Origin: Rhodopirellula sp. SM50
GTDB lineage: Bacteria > Planctomycetota > Planctomycetia > Pirellulales > Pirellulaceae
Direction: 5' to 3'
Assembly: GCF_002289565.1 (NCBI RefSeq)
Contig: NZ_NTFY01000004.1
Span: 62,001-126,000 of the forward strand
Length of the DNA: 64,000 nt
Part shown: positions 35,410 through 45,777 of the stretch, piece by piece
Numbering within the stretch: position 1 is the first letter of the stretch
Layout: every line of letters begins with the position of its first letter
The notes under the pieces: generated by a model
What the model was told of the DNA's origin: nothing
Database searches by the model: none
The model's input: only the letters and a program-made list of their open reading frames with translations
Translations under genes and position numbers: made by a program

Positions 35410-38031
35410 TCACCAGGGGCTGACCAGCCACTTGCGGACGTCGATCTGACCAGAGCCATTCAGTCGCACCCGAATGGCGCCCTCGCGGGCCGTGATGTGC
35501 ACGCCGCTTCCGGTCACCGACAACATCGCTTCCACCTCGGTCCGCGCCGCCCGACGGCTGCCGCTGACGATCGTCTGCCGCGGACGAGCCCAGGCCAACA
35601 CCACGTCCGCGTCCATCGACAAACTGCCATGGTGCGGCGCCATCAAGACACCGCCCGCCGGCGGCCGAGGACGTGAAACCAGCGACTCGGTGCCCGGTGG
35701 CTCCAAATCACCCGGCAGAATCAACGCCCTGCCGCCATGATCGATCCGCAACACCAAACTGTTCGCGTTGTCACTGCCGGCAATCCCCGCCCGCGGAGGA
35801 TGCAACACCGACATGCCCGTTCGCTCGACCCATGCGTCCTGAACGTCGGCGGAAACCTCGCGGACCTCGATCCGGTGTCGCCGCACCGCCGAGCGGACCT
35901 CCGCCAGCGCCGCGTCGCTGCCCTCGAGCATCCCCGGCGGCGTGATCAAGACGTCCACCGAAAACCGATCCAAGATCGCCGGTAACGCGTTGTAATGATC
36001 CGCGTCGGCGTGGGAGAGAAACACGCCGTCCAACCTCGTCACGCCCAGCGACCAAAGCGCGGTGTCGATGTCGCGGCTGGTGCCCAAACGGTTGCCCATC
36101 CGGCCGCAATCGTACAACCAGATTTTTCCATCGGGCGTCCTCACGATCACACTCGTTCCGTGCCCCACATCGATGAACGTGGCTTCTAACGTGTTCGGCG
36201 GCAGCGCCGCCATCCGCGTCGAAACCCCAAACATCACCACGCCCCAAACCAGCACCCAGCCGCAACGAAACCATCTCGCCCGACGCGATCGCCAGATCAA
36301 CGATGCCGCCATCACGACGTAAAACAACGCCACGCCGATCCCCGGCGGCGACGGCAGCCAGGCATGCCCGCGCGGCCAACCCGCCGTCCACTCGATGATC
36401 CACCACATGTAACGCAGTGCGAGGTGACACACCGTTCCGGGGACCGCACCCAACCACGCATGAACCGGATCGACGATCACCGTCAACACGCCCGCCGGTA
36501 ACGCCACCATCAACCCCGCCCAAACCAACACGTTGGTCAACACGCTGACCAACGAGACCAAATGGAATTGCGACCACACCAACGGCAAACTGACGGCCGT
36601 CACGCACCCGCTCAACCAAGCCATCTGTCCAAAGAATCGCGCCACCGTTTTCAGAGTTCGCACCCATGAACTCGATGACGCGTCGACCATCGATTGAAAC
36701 CCGGCCTCACGCTGTAATTCCAATTCCGAGCGCATGGATCCCGGCGCGATCGGTCGACCGGCCAACATCAACGTGATCACCGCCAAGAACGACAGATGAA
36801 CCCCGACCGAAAAGACGTTCATCGGATTCACCAAGATCAACACCATGGCTGCCACGCCCAAGGTGTTGAGCGGTTGAGATGTCCGCCGGACACAGGTCGA
36901 TAACAGCAACATTGAAATCAGGATCGCCGCCCGCATCACCGGTGGCCGGCCGCCGGTGACGGCGACGTACAACGCACTGATCGCCACAATCACCACGAAG
37001 CGACTGACCGGTTGCAGCCCCACCGCCGAAACGATCCAAGTCGCCACCAGCACCAGGATCGCCAGGTGCATGCCGCTGACCGAAAGCAGATGGGCCGTGC
37101 CGGTCGCCAACAAGGCGTCACGTGTTTTCGGATCCACAAATTCCCGCTGCCCGATCACCAATGCGACCGCCAGCGGTCCGGTTTGATCGTCGGTGTGGCT
37201 GAGCAACGACTCTCGGCCCCGTGTCGCGATCGATGCGACCGCCGACGCGATCGGGTTGGACGATGTTTCCAACAACGTGATCGCTCCGGCGTTCTTGGTC
37301 TCGATTCGGGCATGAAGCCCACGTCGTCGATAGGCGGGTCGAAGATCAGGTTCGCCGGGATTGGTGGGACCTTCAAACGGATGCAACCATCCATAAATCT
37401 CCAACCGGTCACCGGGCCGAAGCTCGCTCAAGTCCCCGTCAACGTAAACCAACACCTTGCCGTCAGTGGCCTCAAACCCGTCTTCGACACGCCGCTGTTG
37501 CAGGGCGACGGTCAGTTGACTTTGCCAAGGAGATTCATCCGCCCCGCGGCGGCCAAAGGAAACCGGGTTTCGCCGCAACGAGACCGTCCGATCCAATGTT
37601 CCCCGAACCACGATCGGCTGCGCGGATTGATCGACCAAGGGAAGGATCGACGCGCTGCGAAACGAAGCCTCGCTCCACGCGTGCAAGGTTCCAAAGCAGC
37701 TCGTCCACAACACCGCGTTGCAGACCCAGGTGATGACTCTCGCCAAACCCTTGACACCGGGCCGCGACGGTCGGAACACGCGATGAACCAGTTCCGGCAG
37801 CAACCCCGCGACCACGCCGACCAACAACCAACGTGTCACGCTGGTCCAAAACGATTCGTACCACAACGCATCACAGATCACACCGAGTGTTGCGAAGAAG
37901 CTGGCGAAGACAAACGGAAACCGATGAAGGCTCGACGCCACGCGGCCGCGGGGCTCGAACCAGTCCCGGTCCAACCGCTGCCGCAGCAGCAATCGTCCCC
38001 GCAGCAATCGTCGCCTCCAAGCCGCTTCCAC
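35410..38031 (-). CDS. comEC: ComEC/Rec2 DNA-uptake channel protein
   Basis: 873 residues from GTG 38031 (GGGAG nine bases upstream). N-terminal membrane segments, a DUF4131-like soluble region (VLVYVDGDLSELRPGDRLEI), the Competence core GTAHLLSVSGMHLAILVLVA with TGGRPPVMRAAILIS, and a C-terminal metallo-beta-lactamase domain: TFIDVGHGTSVIVRTPDGKI, LSHADADHYN and APHHGSLS. ComEC moves single-stranded DNA across the inner membrane during transformation; the MBL domain probably degrades or processes one strand. No other com or pil genes are nearby. Confidence 0.93.
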   Translation of the reverse strand: MEAAWRRRLLRGRLLLRQRLDRDWFEPRGRVASSLHRFPFVFASFFATLGVICDALWYESFWTSVTRWLLVGVVAGLLPELVHRVFRPSRPGVKGLARVITWVCNAVLWTSCFGTLHAWSEASFRSASILPLVDQSAQPIVVRGTLDRTVSLRRNPVSFGRRGADESPWQSQLTVALQQRRVEDGFEATDGKVLVYVDGDLSELRPGDRLEIYGWLHPFEGPTNPGEPDLRPAYRRRGLHARIETKNAGAITLLETSSNPIASAVASIATRGRESLLSHTDDQTGPLAVALVIGQREFVDPKTRDALLATGTAHLLSVSGMHLAILVLVATWIVSAVGLQPVSRFVVIVAISALYVAVTGGRPPVMRAAILISMLLLSTCVRRTSQPLNTLGVAAMVLILVNPMNVFSVGVHLSFLAVITLMLAGRPIAPGSMRSELELQREAGFQSMVDASSSSWVRTLKTVARFFGQMAWLSGCVTAVSLPLVWSQFHLVSLVSVLTNVLVWAGLMVALPAGVLTVIVDPVHAWLGAVPGTVCHLALRYMWWIIEWTAGWPRGHAWLPSPPGIGVALFYVVMAASLIWRSRRARWFRCGWVLVWGVVMFGVSTRMAALPPNTLEATFIDVGHGTSVIVRTPDGKIWLYDCGRMGNRLGTSRDIDTALWSLGVTRLDGVFLSHADADHYNALPAILDRFSVDVLITPPGMLEGSDAALAEVRSAVRRHRIEVREVSADVQDAWVERTGMSVLHPPRAGIAGSDNANSLVLRIDHGGRALILPGDLEPPGTESLVSRPRPPAGGVLMAPHHGSLSMDADVVLAWARPRQTIVSGSRRAARTEVEAMLSVTGSGVHITAREGAIRVRLNGSGQIDVRKWLVSPW

Positions 38032-38164
38032 CCCGATTCGCTCCCATTAGCGTGCTTGCCAAAACCGTTAGAATAGGCAAGTCGCGACCGATAATGAAGT
38101 AGTCCGACACCCCCCGTGAAAAACTTTACATCGCCACGCCACTCCACTCGGGCAATCCACCGCC

Positions 38165-40303
38165 ATGAATCATCCCACGCGAGCGATCACGTCCATCATC
38201 TTGCTGTTAGTTGCTGTTTCCACTTTGAACGCACAAGTCACACCCACCACGCTGAAATACCCCGTCACCAAACAGACCGATGTTCGCGATTCCTATCACG
38301 GCATCGAGGTTGCCGATCCCTATCGCTGGCTCGAAGACACCGAGAGTGCGGAAACGGAAGCCTGGGTCACGGCACAAAACGAAGTCACGCAGGCCTACCT
38401 GAAATCGCTGCCGCAACGCGAACCGATGCGGCAGCGGCTGGAGAAATTGTGGAACTACGAACGCTACACCATTCCCCGTCGCCGTGGCGATCGCTACTTC
38501 TATTCCCACAACGACGGGCTGCAAAACCAAAGCGTTCTCTACAAGGCCGATTCGCTCTCGGCTGAACGTCAGGTGTTGATCGACCCGAACAAACTCAGTG
38601 ACGACGGCACGGTCGCGCTGGCGGGAACGGTGATCACCCGTGACGGATCCCTGGTCGCGTATGGATTGGCCGACGGGGGCAGCGATTGGCGGACTTGGAA
38701 AGTCCGTGATGTCGCGACCGGCAACGACCTGCAGGATGTGATCCATTGGGTCAAGTTCAGCTCGGTCGCCTGGTTGCCCGACAACAGCGGTTTTTTCTAC
38801 GCCCGCTACGACGAACCCGATGCCGGATCCGAACTGACCGGCACGAACGAAAACCAACGGTTGCACTTCCATCGCCTGGGGACCGACCAGAGCGAAGACC
38901 CGTTGATCCTGCAGCGGCCCGATCATCCCAAATGGGGCTTCTCACCGGTCGTCACCGATGACGGGCGATACCTGGTGATCCAAAACTGGAAAGGCAGCGA
39001 GCCGAAAGCGCAAATCTTTGTCAAAGATCTCCGCGACCCCGATTCAGAAGTCACGCCGCTGATCACCGGATTCGACTTCGAATACGACTTCATCGCCTCG
39101 GTCGAGGACACGATGTACTTCTTGACCGATCACCAAGCCCCGCGGCGACGCGTGATCGCCGTCGATGTCACGTCGCCGGAGCGCGAGCACTGGAAACAGG
39201 TGATCGGTGAGTCGAGTGACGTGATCGAATCGGTGAGCTTGTTCGGCGATACGTTTTACGTCGATGCACTCCGCGATGCCCGCAGCCACGTCAGCCGTTA
39301 CGCGATCGACGGATCACCGATCGGCGATTTCGATCTGCCCGGTGTCGGCACCGTCAGCGGGTTCGGTGGTCGCCAAGACGCCACCGAAACTTTCTTTCGC
39401 TTCACCAATTACGTCACACCGGGTGCGATCTATCGAGTCGACTTGACCGAAACATCGCCCGAGAAAGCGACGTCACTGTGGCGACAAAGCGAAATCGACA
39501 TGGACTTGGACGCGTTCATCACCGAGCAGGTGTTCAGCGAAAGTAAAGACGGCACGAAGATCCCGATCATCATCACCCGCCGTAAAGACAGCAAACTGGA
39601 CGGAACCAATCAGACATTGCTGTACGCCTACGGCGGTTTCAATGTGTCGCTGACGCCCCTGTTCTCGCCGGCCAATGCCGCTTGGGTCGACGCCGGAGGC
39701 ATCTACGCGGTGGCGAACCTACGCGGCGGTGGTGAATACGGACGCGAGTGGCACGAATCGGGCATGCGGCTGAACAAGCAGAACGTCTTCGACGACTTCA
39801 TCGCGTCGGCCGAACATTTGATCGATGCCGGGTACACGACCAGCAGTCGATTGGGCATTCGCGGCGGCAGCAACGGCGGTTTGTTGGTCGGCGCCGTGAT
39901 GACTCAGCGGCCAGACTTGTTCGGCGCCTGCTTGCCGGCCGTCGGCGTGCTGGACATGCTTCGCTACCACAAGTTCACCATCGGATGGGCCTGGGTCACC
40001 GAATATGGCAGCAGCGACGAAGCGGACCAGATCGAGAACCTGTTGTCTTATTCACCGCTCCACAATTTGAAACCGGGCACCTGCTATCCGGCAACGTTGA
40101 TCACCACCGCCGATCGTGACGATCGCGTCGTCCCCGGCCACAGTTTCAAGTTCGCTGCAGCACTGCAAGCGGCTCAGGGTTGTGATCATCCGACGTTGAT
40201 CCGCATCGAAACCCGAGCCGGACACGGGGCGGGCACGCCGGTCAGCAAACAGATCGACCAGTACGCCGACTTGTGGGCATTCTTGAAAGCAAACCTGAAC
40301 TGA
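38165..40303 (+). CDS. Prolyl oligopeptidase (S9A), exported
   Basis: 712 residues from ATG 38165. Signal peptide MNHPTRAITSIILLLVAVST ending NAQ. N-terminal S9 seven-bladed propeller (DPYRWLEDTES, WLPDNSGFFYARYD) and C-terminal alpha/beta hydrolase with nucleophile Ser569 in GIRGGSNGGLLVGA, Asp in TTADRDDRVVPGHSFKF and His in IETRAGHGAG. It cleaves short peptides after proline; the signal peptide suggests a periplasmic role in peptide use. Confidence 0.95.
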   Translation: MNHPTRAITSIILLLVAVSTLNAQVTPTTLKYPVTKQTDVRDSYHGIEVADPYRWLEDTESAETEAWVTAQNEVTQAYLKSLPQREPMRQRLEKLWNYERYTIPRRRGDRYFYSHNDGLQNQSVLYKADSLSAERQVLIDPNKLSDDGTVALAGTVITRDGSLVAYGLADGGSDWRTWKVRDVATGNDLQDVIHWVKFSSVAWLPDNSGFFYARYDEPDAGSELTGTNENQRLHFHRLGTDQSEDPLILQRPDHPKWGFSPVVTDDGRYLVIQNWKGSEPKAQIFVKDLRDPDSEVTPLITGFDFEYDFIASVEDTMYFLTDHQAPRRRVIAVDVTSPEREHWKQVIGESSDVIESVSLFGDTFYVDALRDARSHVSRYAIDGSPIGDFDLPGVGTVSGFGGRQDATETFFRFTNYVTPGAIYRVDLTETSPEKATSLWRQSEIDMDLDAFITEQVFSESKDGTKIPIIITRRKDSKLDGTNQTLLYAYGGFNVSLTPLFSPANAAWVDAGGIYAVANLRGGGEYGREWHESGMRLNKQNVFDDFIASAEHLIDAGYTTSSRLGIRGGSNGGLLVGAVMTQRPDLFGACLPAVGVLDMLRYHKFTIGWAWVTEYGSSDEADQIENLLSYSPLHNLKPGTCYPATLITTADRDDRVVPGHSFKFAAALQAAQGCDHPTLIRIETRAGHGAGTPVSKQIDQYADLWAFLKANLN

Positions 40304-40342
40304 CATTGCCGCCCGCTGGCCGCATTTGTTATCGGCAACGGC

Positions 40343-40395
40343 GGGATAGGTTTCCAGCCTGTCATTTCAGAATCGACAGGCTGGAAGCCTATCCC
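40343..40395. repeat. Dispersed hairpin repeat, family E (copy 2)
   Basis: Arms 40343-40363 and 40375-40395, one mismatch in 21 bp (inner parts CCAGCCTGTC and GACAGGCTGG). It matches the copy at 12651-12694, with longer arms here. Confidence 0.9.
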
Positions 40396-40425
40396 ACTAC
40401 CTCTCCCACGACCAAAAATGCGCCA

Positions 40426-42111
40426 ATGGATTGCCAGCGGACCCCACGCGAATCGTTCCGGTTTGTTTACACGATCAACCGTGACTACATCCCGTTCGCC
40501 TTGGTGAGCATGCTGTCGGTCATCGAGTCTCAGACACAGCCCAGTGTGTTTCACATCGTTCACGACGGCGATCTCGACGACCGCGATCAAGCCAAGATGC
40601 GACAATGGATCGACGCGAAGGGTGCATCGGTGAACTTTCATCGCGTCAGCGACGACTTTCCCCGCCGGTTCGCCGAACATTCCAGCTGGGATGTCTCCGT
40701 CCTGTTTCGTCTCGCGCTGCCCCAGATTCTGCCGTCAGACATCGATCGCGTGCTCTACCTGGACGGCGACACGCTGGTGCGCCGGCCCCTGGACGAACTC
40801 TTCCAACTCGACTTGGGGCAGTCCGGTTTGGCAGCGGTTCCCGAAGCCCATCCGGCCGTCCAGCGACTCGGTTTGCCGCTCGATTCGGCCTACCTCAACA
40901 GCGGCGTGTTGGCCATCGACCTGTCCACGTGGCGCAGCAACCGGACCAGCGAAACGATGTTGGACAGGGTGATGCAAGATCCCGATCGCTGGGTCTACCC
41001 CGACCAAGACATCTTGGCCGTCCAGTTTGCCGACGGCTGGACCCGATTGGCACCGGAATACAACGTCACGCACCGTTTCTTTGCCGGTCCCTCGTCGTTG
41101 CCGCTGCCGACTTCGGATCCGCACATCATTCATTTCACCGGCCAGGGACTGAAGCCTTGGCAGACATCTCGGCCTCATCCGTATGCCGATGAGTTTTGGG
41201 CGGTCGCGGAAGTCGTTCGCGATGCCGGATTCGAACTTCCCGATCGTCCGCAAAAGAAACGTCGCTGGTACCAACGCGGTCCGATCGCGGCTTATCGAAA
41301 CCACCGTCGCGGGGTACGTCAGCAGCGTCGTCAACGGGCGGAAGCCGAGCGGCATTCGCGACGCGCGATGTTGCAAACACGCGACCGTGAAATGGTGATG
41401 CAATTTGCCAGTGAAATGACGGTTCGACGCGGCCCGTTTGCCGGACTGTGTTATCCCGAATCCTATTCACACGGCAGCACGCTCGCGCCGAAGTTGTTGG
41501 GAACCTACGAAGCCGAATTGCAACCGATTCTCGAACGCTTGCTCAGCAAAGATTATCCGGTGATCGTCGATGTCGGGGGCGCCGAAGGGTACTATGCGAT
41601 CGGTTGTGCGCTGCGTTGGCCGGACGCCAACATCATCGCCTATGAATTGCAACGCGAAGCCCGCGCCGCGATCGCCGAGATGGCTGCCGCCAACGGTGTG
41701 GCCGATCGCGTGGCGATCCAAGCCGAGTGCATGTTCGGCGACCTGTATGGAAAACGCGGCCTGGTGATCTGTGACATCGAAGGCGGCGAAGCCGACTTGT
41801 TGGTCAACGATCATGCCGCCGAAGCCTTCGCCGATTGCGACTTCATCATCGAAACGCACGAAATGTTTCGAGCGGGGATCTGCGAACAATTGTACGATCA
41901 GTTTGCCAGCACCCATCAAGTGACCGTGATCGATGCGGTGTTGGACGACCAGCGTCCCCAACATTGGTCGCTTCCCGAGTTGGCCAACTTGAGCGAACCA
42001 CGGCAAGCCCAAGTGATCGGGGAACGCCGCGGCGGCCCGATGCAATGGCTCGTCTGTGAATCCCGAAACGATTTCCCCACGCGCCAAACGACCACCGCCC
42101 GCGCCGCGTAG
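40426..42111 (+). CDS. Family 8 glycosyltransferase fused to a methyltransferase-like domain
   Basis: 561 residues from ATG 40426. N-terminal GT8 domain (about 10-270): FVYTINRDYIPFALVSMLSV, DxD motif in VLYLDGDTLVRR, LDSAYLNSGVLAIDLSTW and HIIHFTGQGLKPW. A basic helical linker (about 275-325, many Arg) leads to a C-terminal Rossmann SAM-type domain: YPVIVDVGGAEGYYAIGCAL, IIAYELQREARAAIAEM, LVICDIEGGEADLL and FIIETHEMF. It probably acts on surface glycan or lipopolysaccharide-like material. The donor, acceptor and methylation target are unknown. Confidence 0.85.
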   Translation: MDCQRTPRESFRFVYTINRDYIPFALVSMLSVIESQTQPSVFHIVHDGDLDDRDQAKMRQWIDAKGASVNFHRVSDDFPRRFAEHSSWDVSVLFRLALPQILPSDIDRVLYLDGDTLVRRPLDELFQLDLGQSGLAAVPEAHPAVQRLGLPLDSAYLNSGVLAIDLSTWRSNRTSETMLDRVMQDPDRWVYPDQDILAVQFADGWTRLAPEYNVTHRFFAGPSSLPLPTSDPHIIHFTGQGLKPWQTSRPHPYADEFWAVAEVVRDAGFELPDRPQKKRRWYQRGPIAAYRNHRRGVRQQRRQRAEAERHSRRAMLQTRDREMVMQFASEMTVRRGPFAGLCYPESYSHGSTLAPKLLGTYEAELQPILERLLSKDYPVIVDVGGAEGYYAIGCALRWPDANIIAYELQREARAAIAEMAAANGVADRVAIQAECMFGDLYGKRGLVICDIEGGEADLLVNDHAAEAFADCDFIIETHEMFRAGICEQLYDQFASTHQVTVIDAVLDDQRPQHWSLPELANLSEPRQAQVIGERRGGPMQWLVCESRNDFPTRQTTTARAA

Positions 42112-42113
42112 AA

Positions 42114-42192
42114 AAAAAGGGTCAGGAGCATTTAAAATAGAATAGGTAAGCCGAGACACCCCAGTTTGCCAAAAAAGCTCCTGACCCTTTTT
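42114..42192. terminator. Long hairpin between convergent genes (family F repeat / bidirectional terminator)
   Basis: Perfect 16-bp arms AAAAAGGGTCAGGAGC (42114-42129) and GCTCCTGACCCTTTTT (42177-42192) with A/T runs at the ends, starting 2 bp after the glycosyltransferase stop and lying between convergent genes. The form fits a bidirectional terminator; the 47-bp loop is longer than usual for one. Confidence 0.65.
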
Positions 42193-42195
42193 CAT

Positions 42196-42259
42196 GGGGG
42201 CGTGGTCGGGAGGTGCCGCAGCGCTGACCTCCGGCTACTCGCTGTGATCCCTTCGGGAT
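42196..42259. repeat. Dispersed repeat, family I (copy 2)
   Basis: Close match to 22544-22607: GGGGGCGTGGTCGGGAGGTG ... CTACTCGCTGTGATCCCTTC, ending GGGAT. It follows the family F hairpin directly. Confidence 0.88.
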
Positions 42260-42297
42260 CATCTCAAGACTCGCGCGTCACGTCGTCTGTGAGTGTG

Positions 42298-43821
42298 CTA
42301 CTGCCCCACGTTCCAACGTCGCAACAAGCTCAACACCGTTTTGCTGGTCGGGGTCAATCGCGTTCGATTGTATTGATCGCCCAACTTGCGAATCGCTTCC
42401 GCTTGAGTCGGATAGGGGTGGATGACGCTGGCGATCTTTCCCAGTCCCACCTCATTGACCATCGCCAGCGTGATCTCGGAGATCATGTCGCCCGCATTTT
42501 TGGCGACGATCGTTGCCCCGACAATTTGCCCCGTGCCTTGCTTGGTATGGACCTTCACAAAACCTTCTTCTTCGCCTTCCAGGATCGCGCGGTCGACGTC
42601 ACTGAAGTGCTGGACGTAGGTGTCGATCTCGATTCCCGCGTGCTCGGCGTCGTGCCCGTACAGGCCGACGTGGGCGATTTCCGGTGACGTGTAGGTGGCC
42701 CAAGGAATGACCAAGTCACTGGCCTTCTTTTTGCCAAATGGCCCGACGGCAAACAAGGCATTCTGGATCACGATCCGGGCCATAAAATCGGCCGCGTGCG
42801 TGAATTGATACTTCGAACACACATCGCCCGCGGCGTAGATCCTCGGATGGGTCGTCTGTAGCCGATCATTCACGCGGACGCCTTTGGAATCAAAATCAAT
42901 ACCGACCGCGTCCAGGTTCAAATGTTCCACGTTCGGTGCGCGACCGACGGCGACCAGTAACTGATCGATCGGCTCGTCAAAGTGCTGGTCGTGCGAATCG
43001 ACCGTCAGCCGGATTGTTGCGTCTTGCCGGAGCTTTAATTGACGACCACAACACAATAGTTTTACCCCGTCACGCAGCATCGCTTGTTGAACGATCTCGG
43101 CGGCGTCACGATCTTCTTTGGTCAGGATGCCATGCTCGGATTCGACCAACAACACCTCCGAGCCGAGCTGGGCGAATGACTGTGCCAGCTCGCACCCGAT
43201 CGGACCGGCACCGATGATTCCCAATCGACGCGGAAGCTCGGTCAGCGAGAACACCGACTCGTTGGTCAGGTAGTCGATTTGATCGAGTCCATCGATCGGC
43301 GGCGCCGCGGCTCTGGCACCGGTCGCGATGACCGCCCGCTTGTACTGCAGCTTGGTGCCGGCGACATCGATGGTCGCGGCGTCGACGAAACTGGCTTGGC
43401 CGAAATAGACATCCACTCCGAGATCGCGAAAACGGTCTGCCGCATCGTTACGGCTGATGCCGGCGCGCAGTCGACGCATCCGCTGCATGACTCCCGCAAA
43501 ATCGACTTCCGCTCCATCGGGCACGTCGACGCCATAGTTCGAGGCCTGCTTCACCGTGGCGGCAATCCGCGCCGAACTGATCACGCCCTTGGATGGAACG
43601 CAACCGACGTTCAAACAATCGCCGCCCATCAAATCGCGTTCGATCAGTGCCACACGGGCACCCAAACCCGCGGCGCCGGCGGCGGTCACCAGACCGGCGG
43701 TCCCGGCACCGATGACAACCAAGTGATAAGGAGCTTGGGGTGTCGGATTGATCCAGGTCGGCGGATGAACGTTCGCTTCAAGTTGTTGATTGTGCTGGTC
43801 GCGCGGTAGAAGTGCGTTCAT
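42298..43821 (-). CDS. MerA/lipoamide dehydrogenase-like flavoprotein disulfide oxidoreductase
   Basis: 507 residues from ATG 43821. FAD motif HLVVIGAGTAGLVTAAGAAG, redox-active pair Cys69/Cys74 in GGDCLNVGCVPSK, NAD(P)H motif LGIIGAGPIGCELAQSFAQL, second FAD motif IYAAGDVCSKYQFTHAADF and the C-terminal dimer/active-site segment ATIVAKNAGDMISEI ... SVIHPYPTQAEAIR with the His-x4-Glu-like pair. It has no C-terminal vicinal cysteines as in classical mercuric reductase and no 2-oxoacid dehydrogenase genes nearby, so the substrate is uncertain. Confidence 0.87.
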   Translation of the reverse strand: MNALLPRDQHNQQLEANVHPPTWINPTPQAPYHLVVIGAGTAGLVTAAGAAGLGARVALIERDLMGGDCLNVGCVPSKGVISSARIAATVKQASNYGVDVPDGAEVDFAGVMQRMRRLRAGISRNDAADRFRDLGVDVYFGQASFVDAATIDVAGTKLQYKRAVIATGARAAAPPIDGLDQIDYLTNESVFSLTELPRRLGIIGAGPIGCELAQSFAQLGSEVLLVESEHGILTKEDRDAAEIVQQAMLRDGVKLLCCGRQLKLRQDATIRLTVDSHDQHFDEPIDQLLVAVGRAPNVEHLNLDAVGIDFDSKGVRVNDRLQTTHPRIYAAGDVCSKYQFTHAADFMARIVIQNALFAVGPFGKKKASDLVIPWATYTSPEIAHVGLYGHDAEHAGIEIDTYVQHFSDVDRAILEGEEEGFVKVHTKQGTGQIVGATIVAKNAGDMISEITLAMVNEVGLGKIASVIHPYPTQAEAIRKLGDQYNRTRLTPTSKTVLSLLRRWNVGQ

Positions 43822-43965
43822 GCTGTCGGTGTTCCAGGCTTGCTTGACGGATCGGTGATCAGACGGCACGCAGCACGTTCACACGATGCACGCGATCGCT
43901 TCCAGATCGAATAATAGTGAACCGCGCCTGCGGACCGCCAAGGGTCGCCGACAGCGAACACACCG

Positions 43966-45513
43966 TCATCGCGATCGGTTGCAGGCTTCCGTCAAATCCC
44001 GCAACCGCCGGCAGGCCGCCGCGGACAGCATCGATGGGGTCGCGCGCCAGCTCCAATTCCCCAGCGTCGTTCCCGGAACGTTCATGCGAGCTTCCGCGGC
44101 CAAGCCTAACAGATCCTGCAACGGAGCAATCGCCAGGTTCGCCGTCGAGGACCAGGTCAGATGCAGCAATTCGGCGGCAGCGGCTTCACCGTCCAGACCG
44201 GGTTTCTCCAGGACGCTGCAAACCGTTTCCTGCTCGTCCTCGGTGAGCGATTCGAACCAACCCCGCGTCGTGTTGTTGTCGTGCGTTCCGGTGTACACCA
44301 CGGTGTTGGGCACGTGGTTTTCCGGCAGATAGGGATTGTCGGGCGTACCGTCAAACGCGAACTGCAACACACGTGTTCCCGGCAGATCAAACTGGTCACG
44401 CAGCTGATTGACATCTGGCGTGATCAGGCCCAAATCCTCGGCGAGGAACGGCAGTGCCCCCAGATCCGTTTGCAGGGCGCGAAAGAAATCGGCACCCGGA
44501 CCAGGCTCCCAGTCGCCGCTGAGTGCCGTCGCCGCGCCGGCGGGCACGTGCCAGGCAGCCGCGAATCCGCGGAAATGATCCAGCCGAACCAGATCCACTT
44601 GAGTCAACAACGCGCGGATCCGTTGGATGTACCAGCGGTAACCGGTGGTTCGTAGCGCCGCCCAGTCATAGACCGGGTTCCCCCACAGCTGACCATCGGC
44701 GCTGAAGTAATCCGGTGGGACTCCGGCGACGAAATGCGGCCGACGCTCATCGTCCAGCAGGAACATTTCCGGATTGGCCCAGACGTCGCTCGAATCGGCC
44801 GACACGAAGAACGGCAGGTCGCCGATCAATCGCACACCCTTGGCATGGGCATAGGCTTTCAATCGGGCGATCTGACGGAACACCAGGAACTGGCTGAATC
44901 GAACCTGATCGATTTCGTCCGCCAGATCGCGCTGGGCTTGGGCCAACGCGTCGGCGTCACGATGGACCAGTTCACGCGGCCATTGCAGGTAGTGTTCGCC
45001 GTGCCGATCACGCAGCGCGCAGAACATTGCGAAATCGTCCAGCCAGTGCGACGCAGCCAGACAGAATTGCTCGTAAGCCGGTCGCAATTCGGCGTCGCCG
45101 GAGCCGCTGCGAAAATTGGTCCAGACCGTCGTCAGCAACCGCTGCTTGAAAGCGATGACGGAATCGTAGTCGACGGACGTTTCCGAGTCGCTCGCGGCGG
45201 AATGGGACTCGTCGGCCAGTTCGTCGGCCCGCAACAGACCCTCGGCGACCAGATCGTCGGGACTGATCATCAGCCAGTTTCCGGCGAACGACGACAGCGA
45301 CGAATATGGGGAGTAACCACACCCGATCGGTCCCAGCGGCAAGACTTGCCAACAGGATTGCCCGGCGTCGTGAAGCCAGTCGATCCAAGCCCGCGACTGC
45401 GGCCCAAGGTCGCCGATGCCGTAACGTGACGGCAGCGACGTGACGTGCAATAAGACGCCCGCGGCGCGATCCTGCAACGAAAACATGGGGTTTGGCTGGC
45501 TCTCGTCAGTCAT
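43966..45513 (-). CDS. malQ: 4-alpha-glucanotransferase (amylomaltase, GH77)
   Basis: 515 residues. GH77 landmarks: AGVLLHVTSLPSRYGIGDLG, CWQVLPLGPIGCGYSPYSSL, VRLIGDLPFFVSADSSDVWA, the nucleophile Asp in VRLDHFRGF, the acid/base Glu in LAEDLG and the stabilising Asp in YTGTHDNNTTRG. It transfers maltodextrin units and takes part in glycogen/maltodextrin turnover. It stands alone with no glycogen operon adjacent. Confidence 0.96.
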   Translation of the reverse strand: MTDESQPNPMFSLQDRAAGVLLHVTSLPSRYGIGDLGPQSRAWIDWLHDAGQSCWQVLPLGPIGCGYSPYSSLSSFAGNWLMISPDDLVAEGLLRADELADESHSAASDSETSVDYDSVIAFKQRLLTTVWTNFRSGSGDAELRPAYEQFCLAASHWLDDFAMFCALRDRHGEHYLQWPRELVHRDADALAQAQRDLADEIDQVRFSQFLVFRQIARLKAYAHAKGVRLIGDLPFFVSADSSDVWANPEMFLLDDERRPHFVAGVPPDYFSADGQLWGNPVYDWAALRTTGYRWYIQRIRALLTQVDLVRLDHFRGFAAAWHVPAGAATALSGDWEPGPGADFFRALQTDLGALPFLAEDLGLITPDVNQLRDQFDLPGTRVLQFAFDGTPDNPYLPENHVPNTVVYTGTHDNNTTRGWFESLTEDEQETVCSVLEKPGLDGEAAAAELLHLTWSSTANLAIAPLQDLLGLAAEARMNVPGTTLGNWSWRATPSMLSAAACRRLRDLTEACNRSR

Positions 45514-45777
45514 ACGGGTCCCTTTGATTTGCCGTCATCATCACGTGGACGAGCCGAACGGGGCCGGCCGATGGGTTCGCGGCCGGCCAGTGGGTTGAGG
45601 CGTGCGCTATGTTGCTGCAACACTCTCGTCGCAGACACCGAGCAACAGACCGGGCGGTGACCGATCAGTCAAGCCGGCCAATCGGCTATCGCGGTTGAAC
45701 CCACGCTGCCATGCCCTAGCGCCGGTTTCACCCTCGAATGCGGCAGCGATTCCAGCGGGCTAACCATGGAAAATAAG

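Noticed and set aside
42298-43821. Mercury-resistance mercuric reductase
   Set aside because: No C-terminal vicinal cysteines, no heavy-metal domain and no mer genes nearby; only a MerA-like flavoprotein can be claimed.
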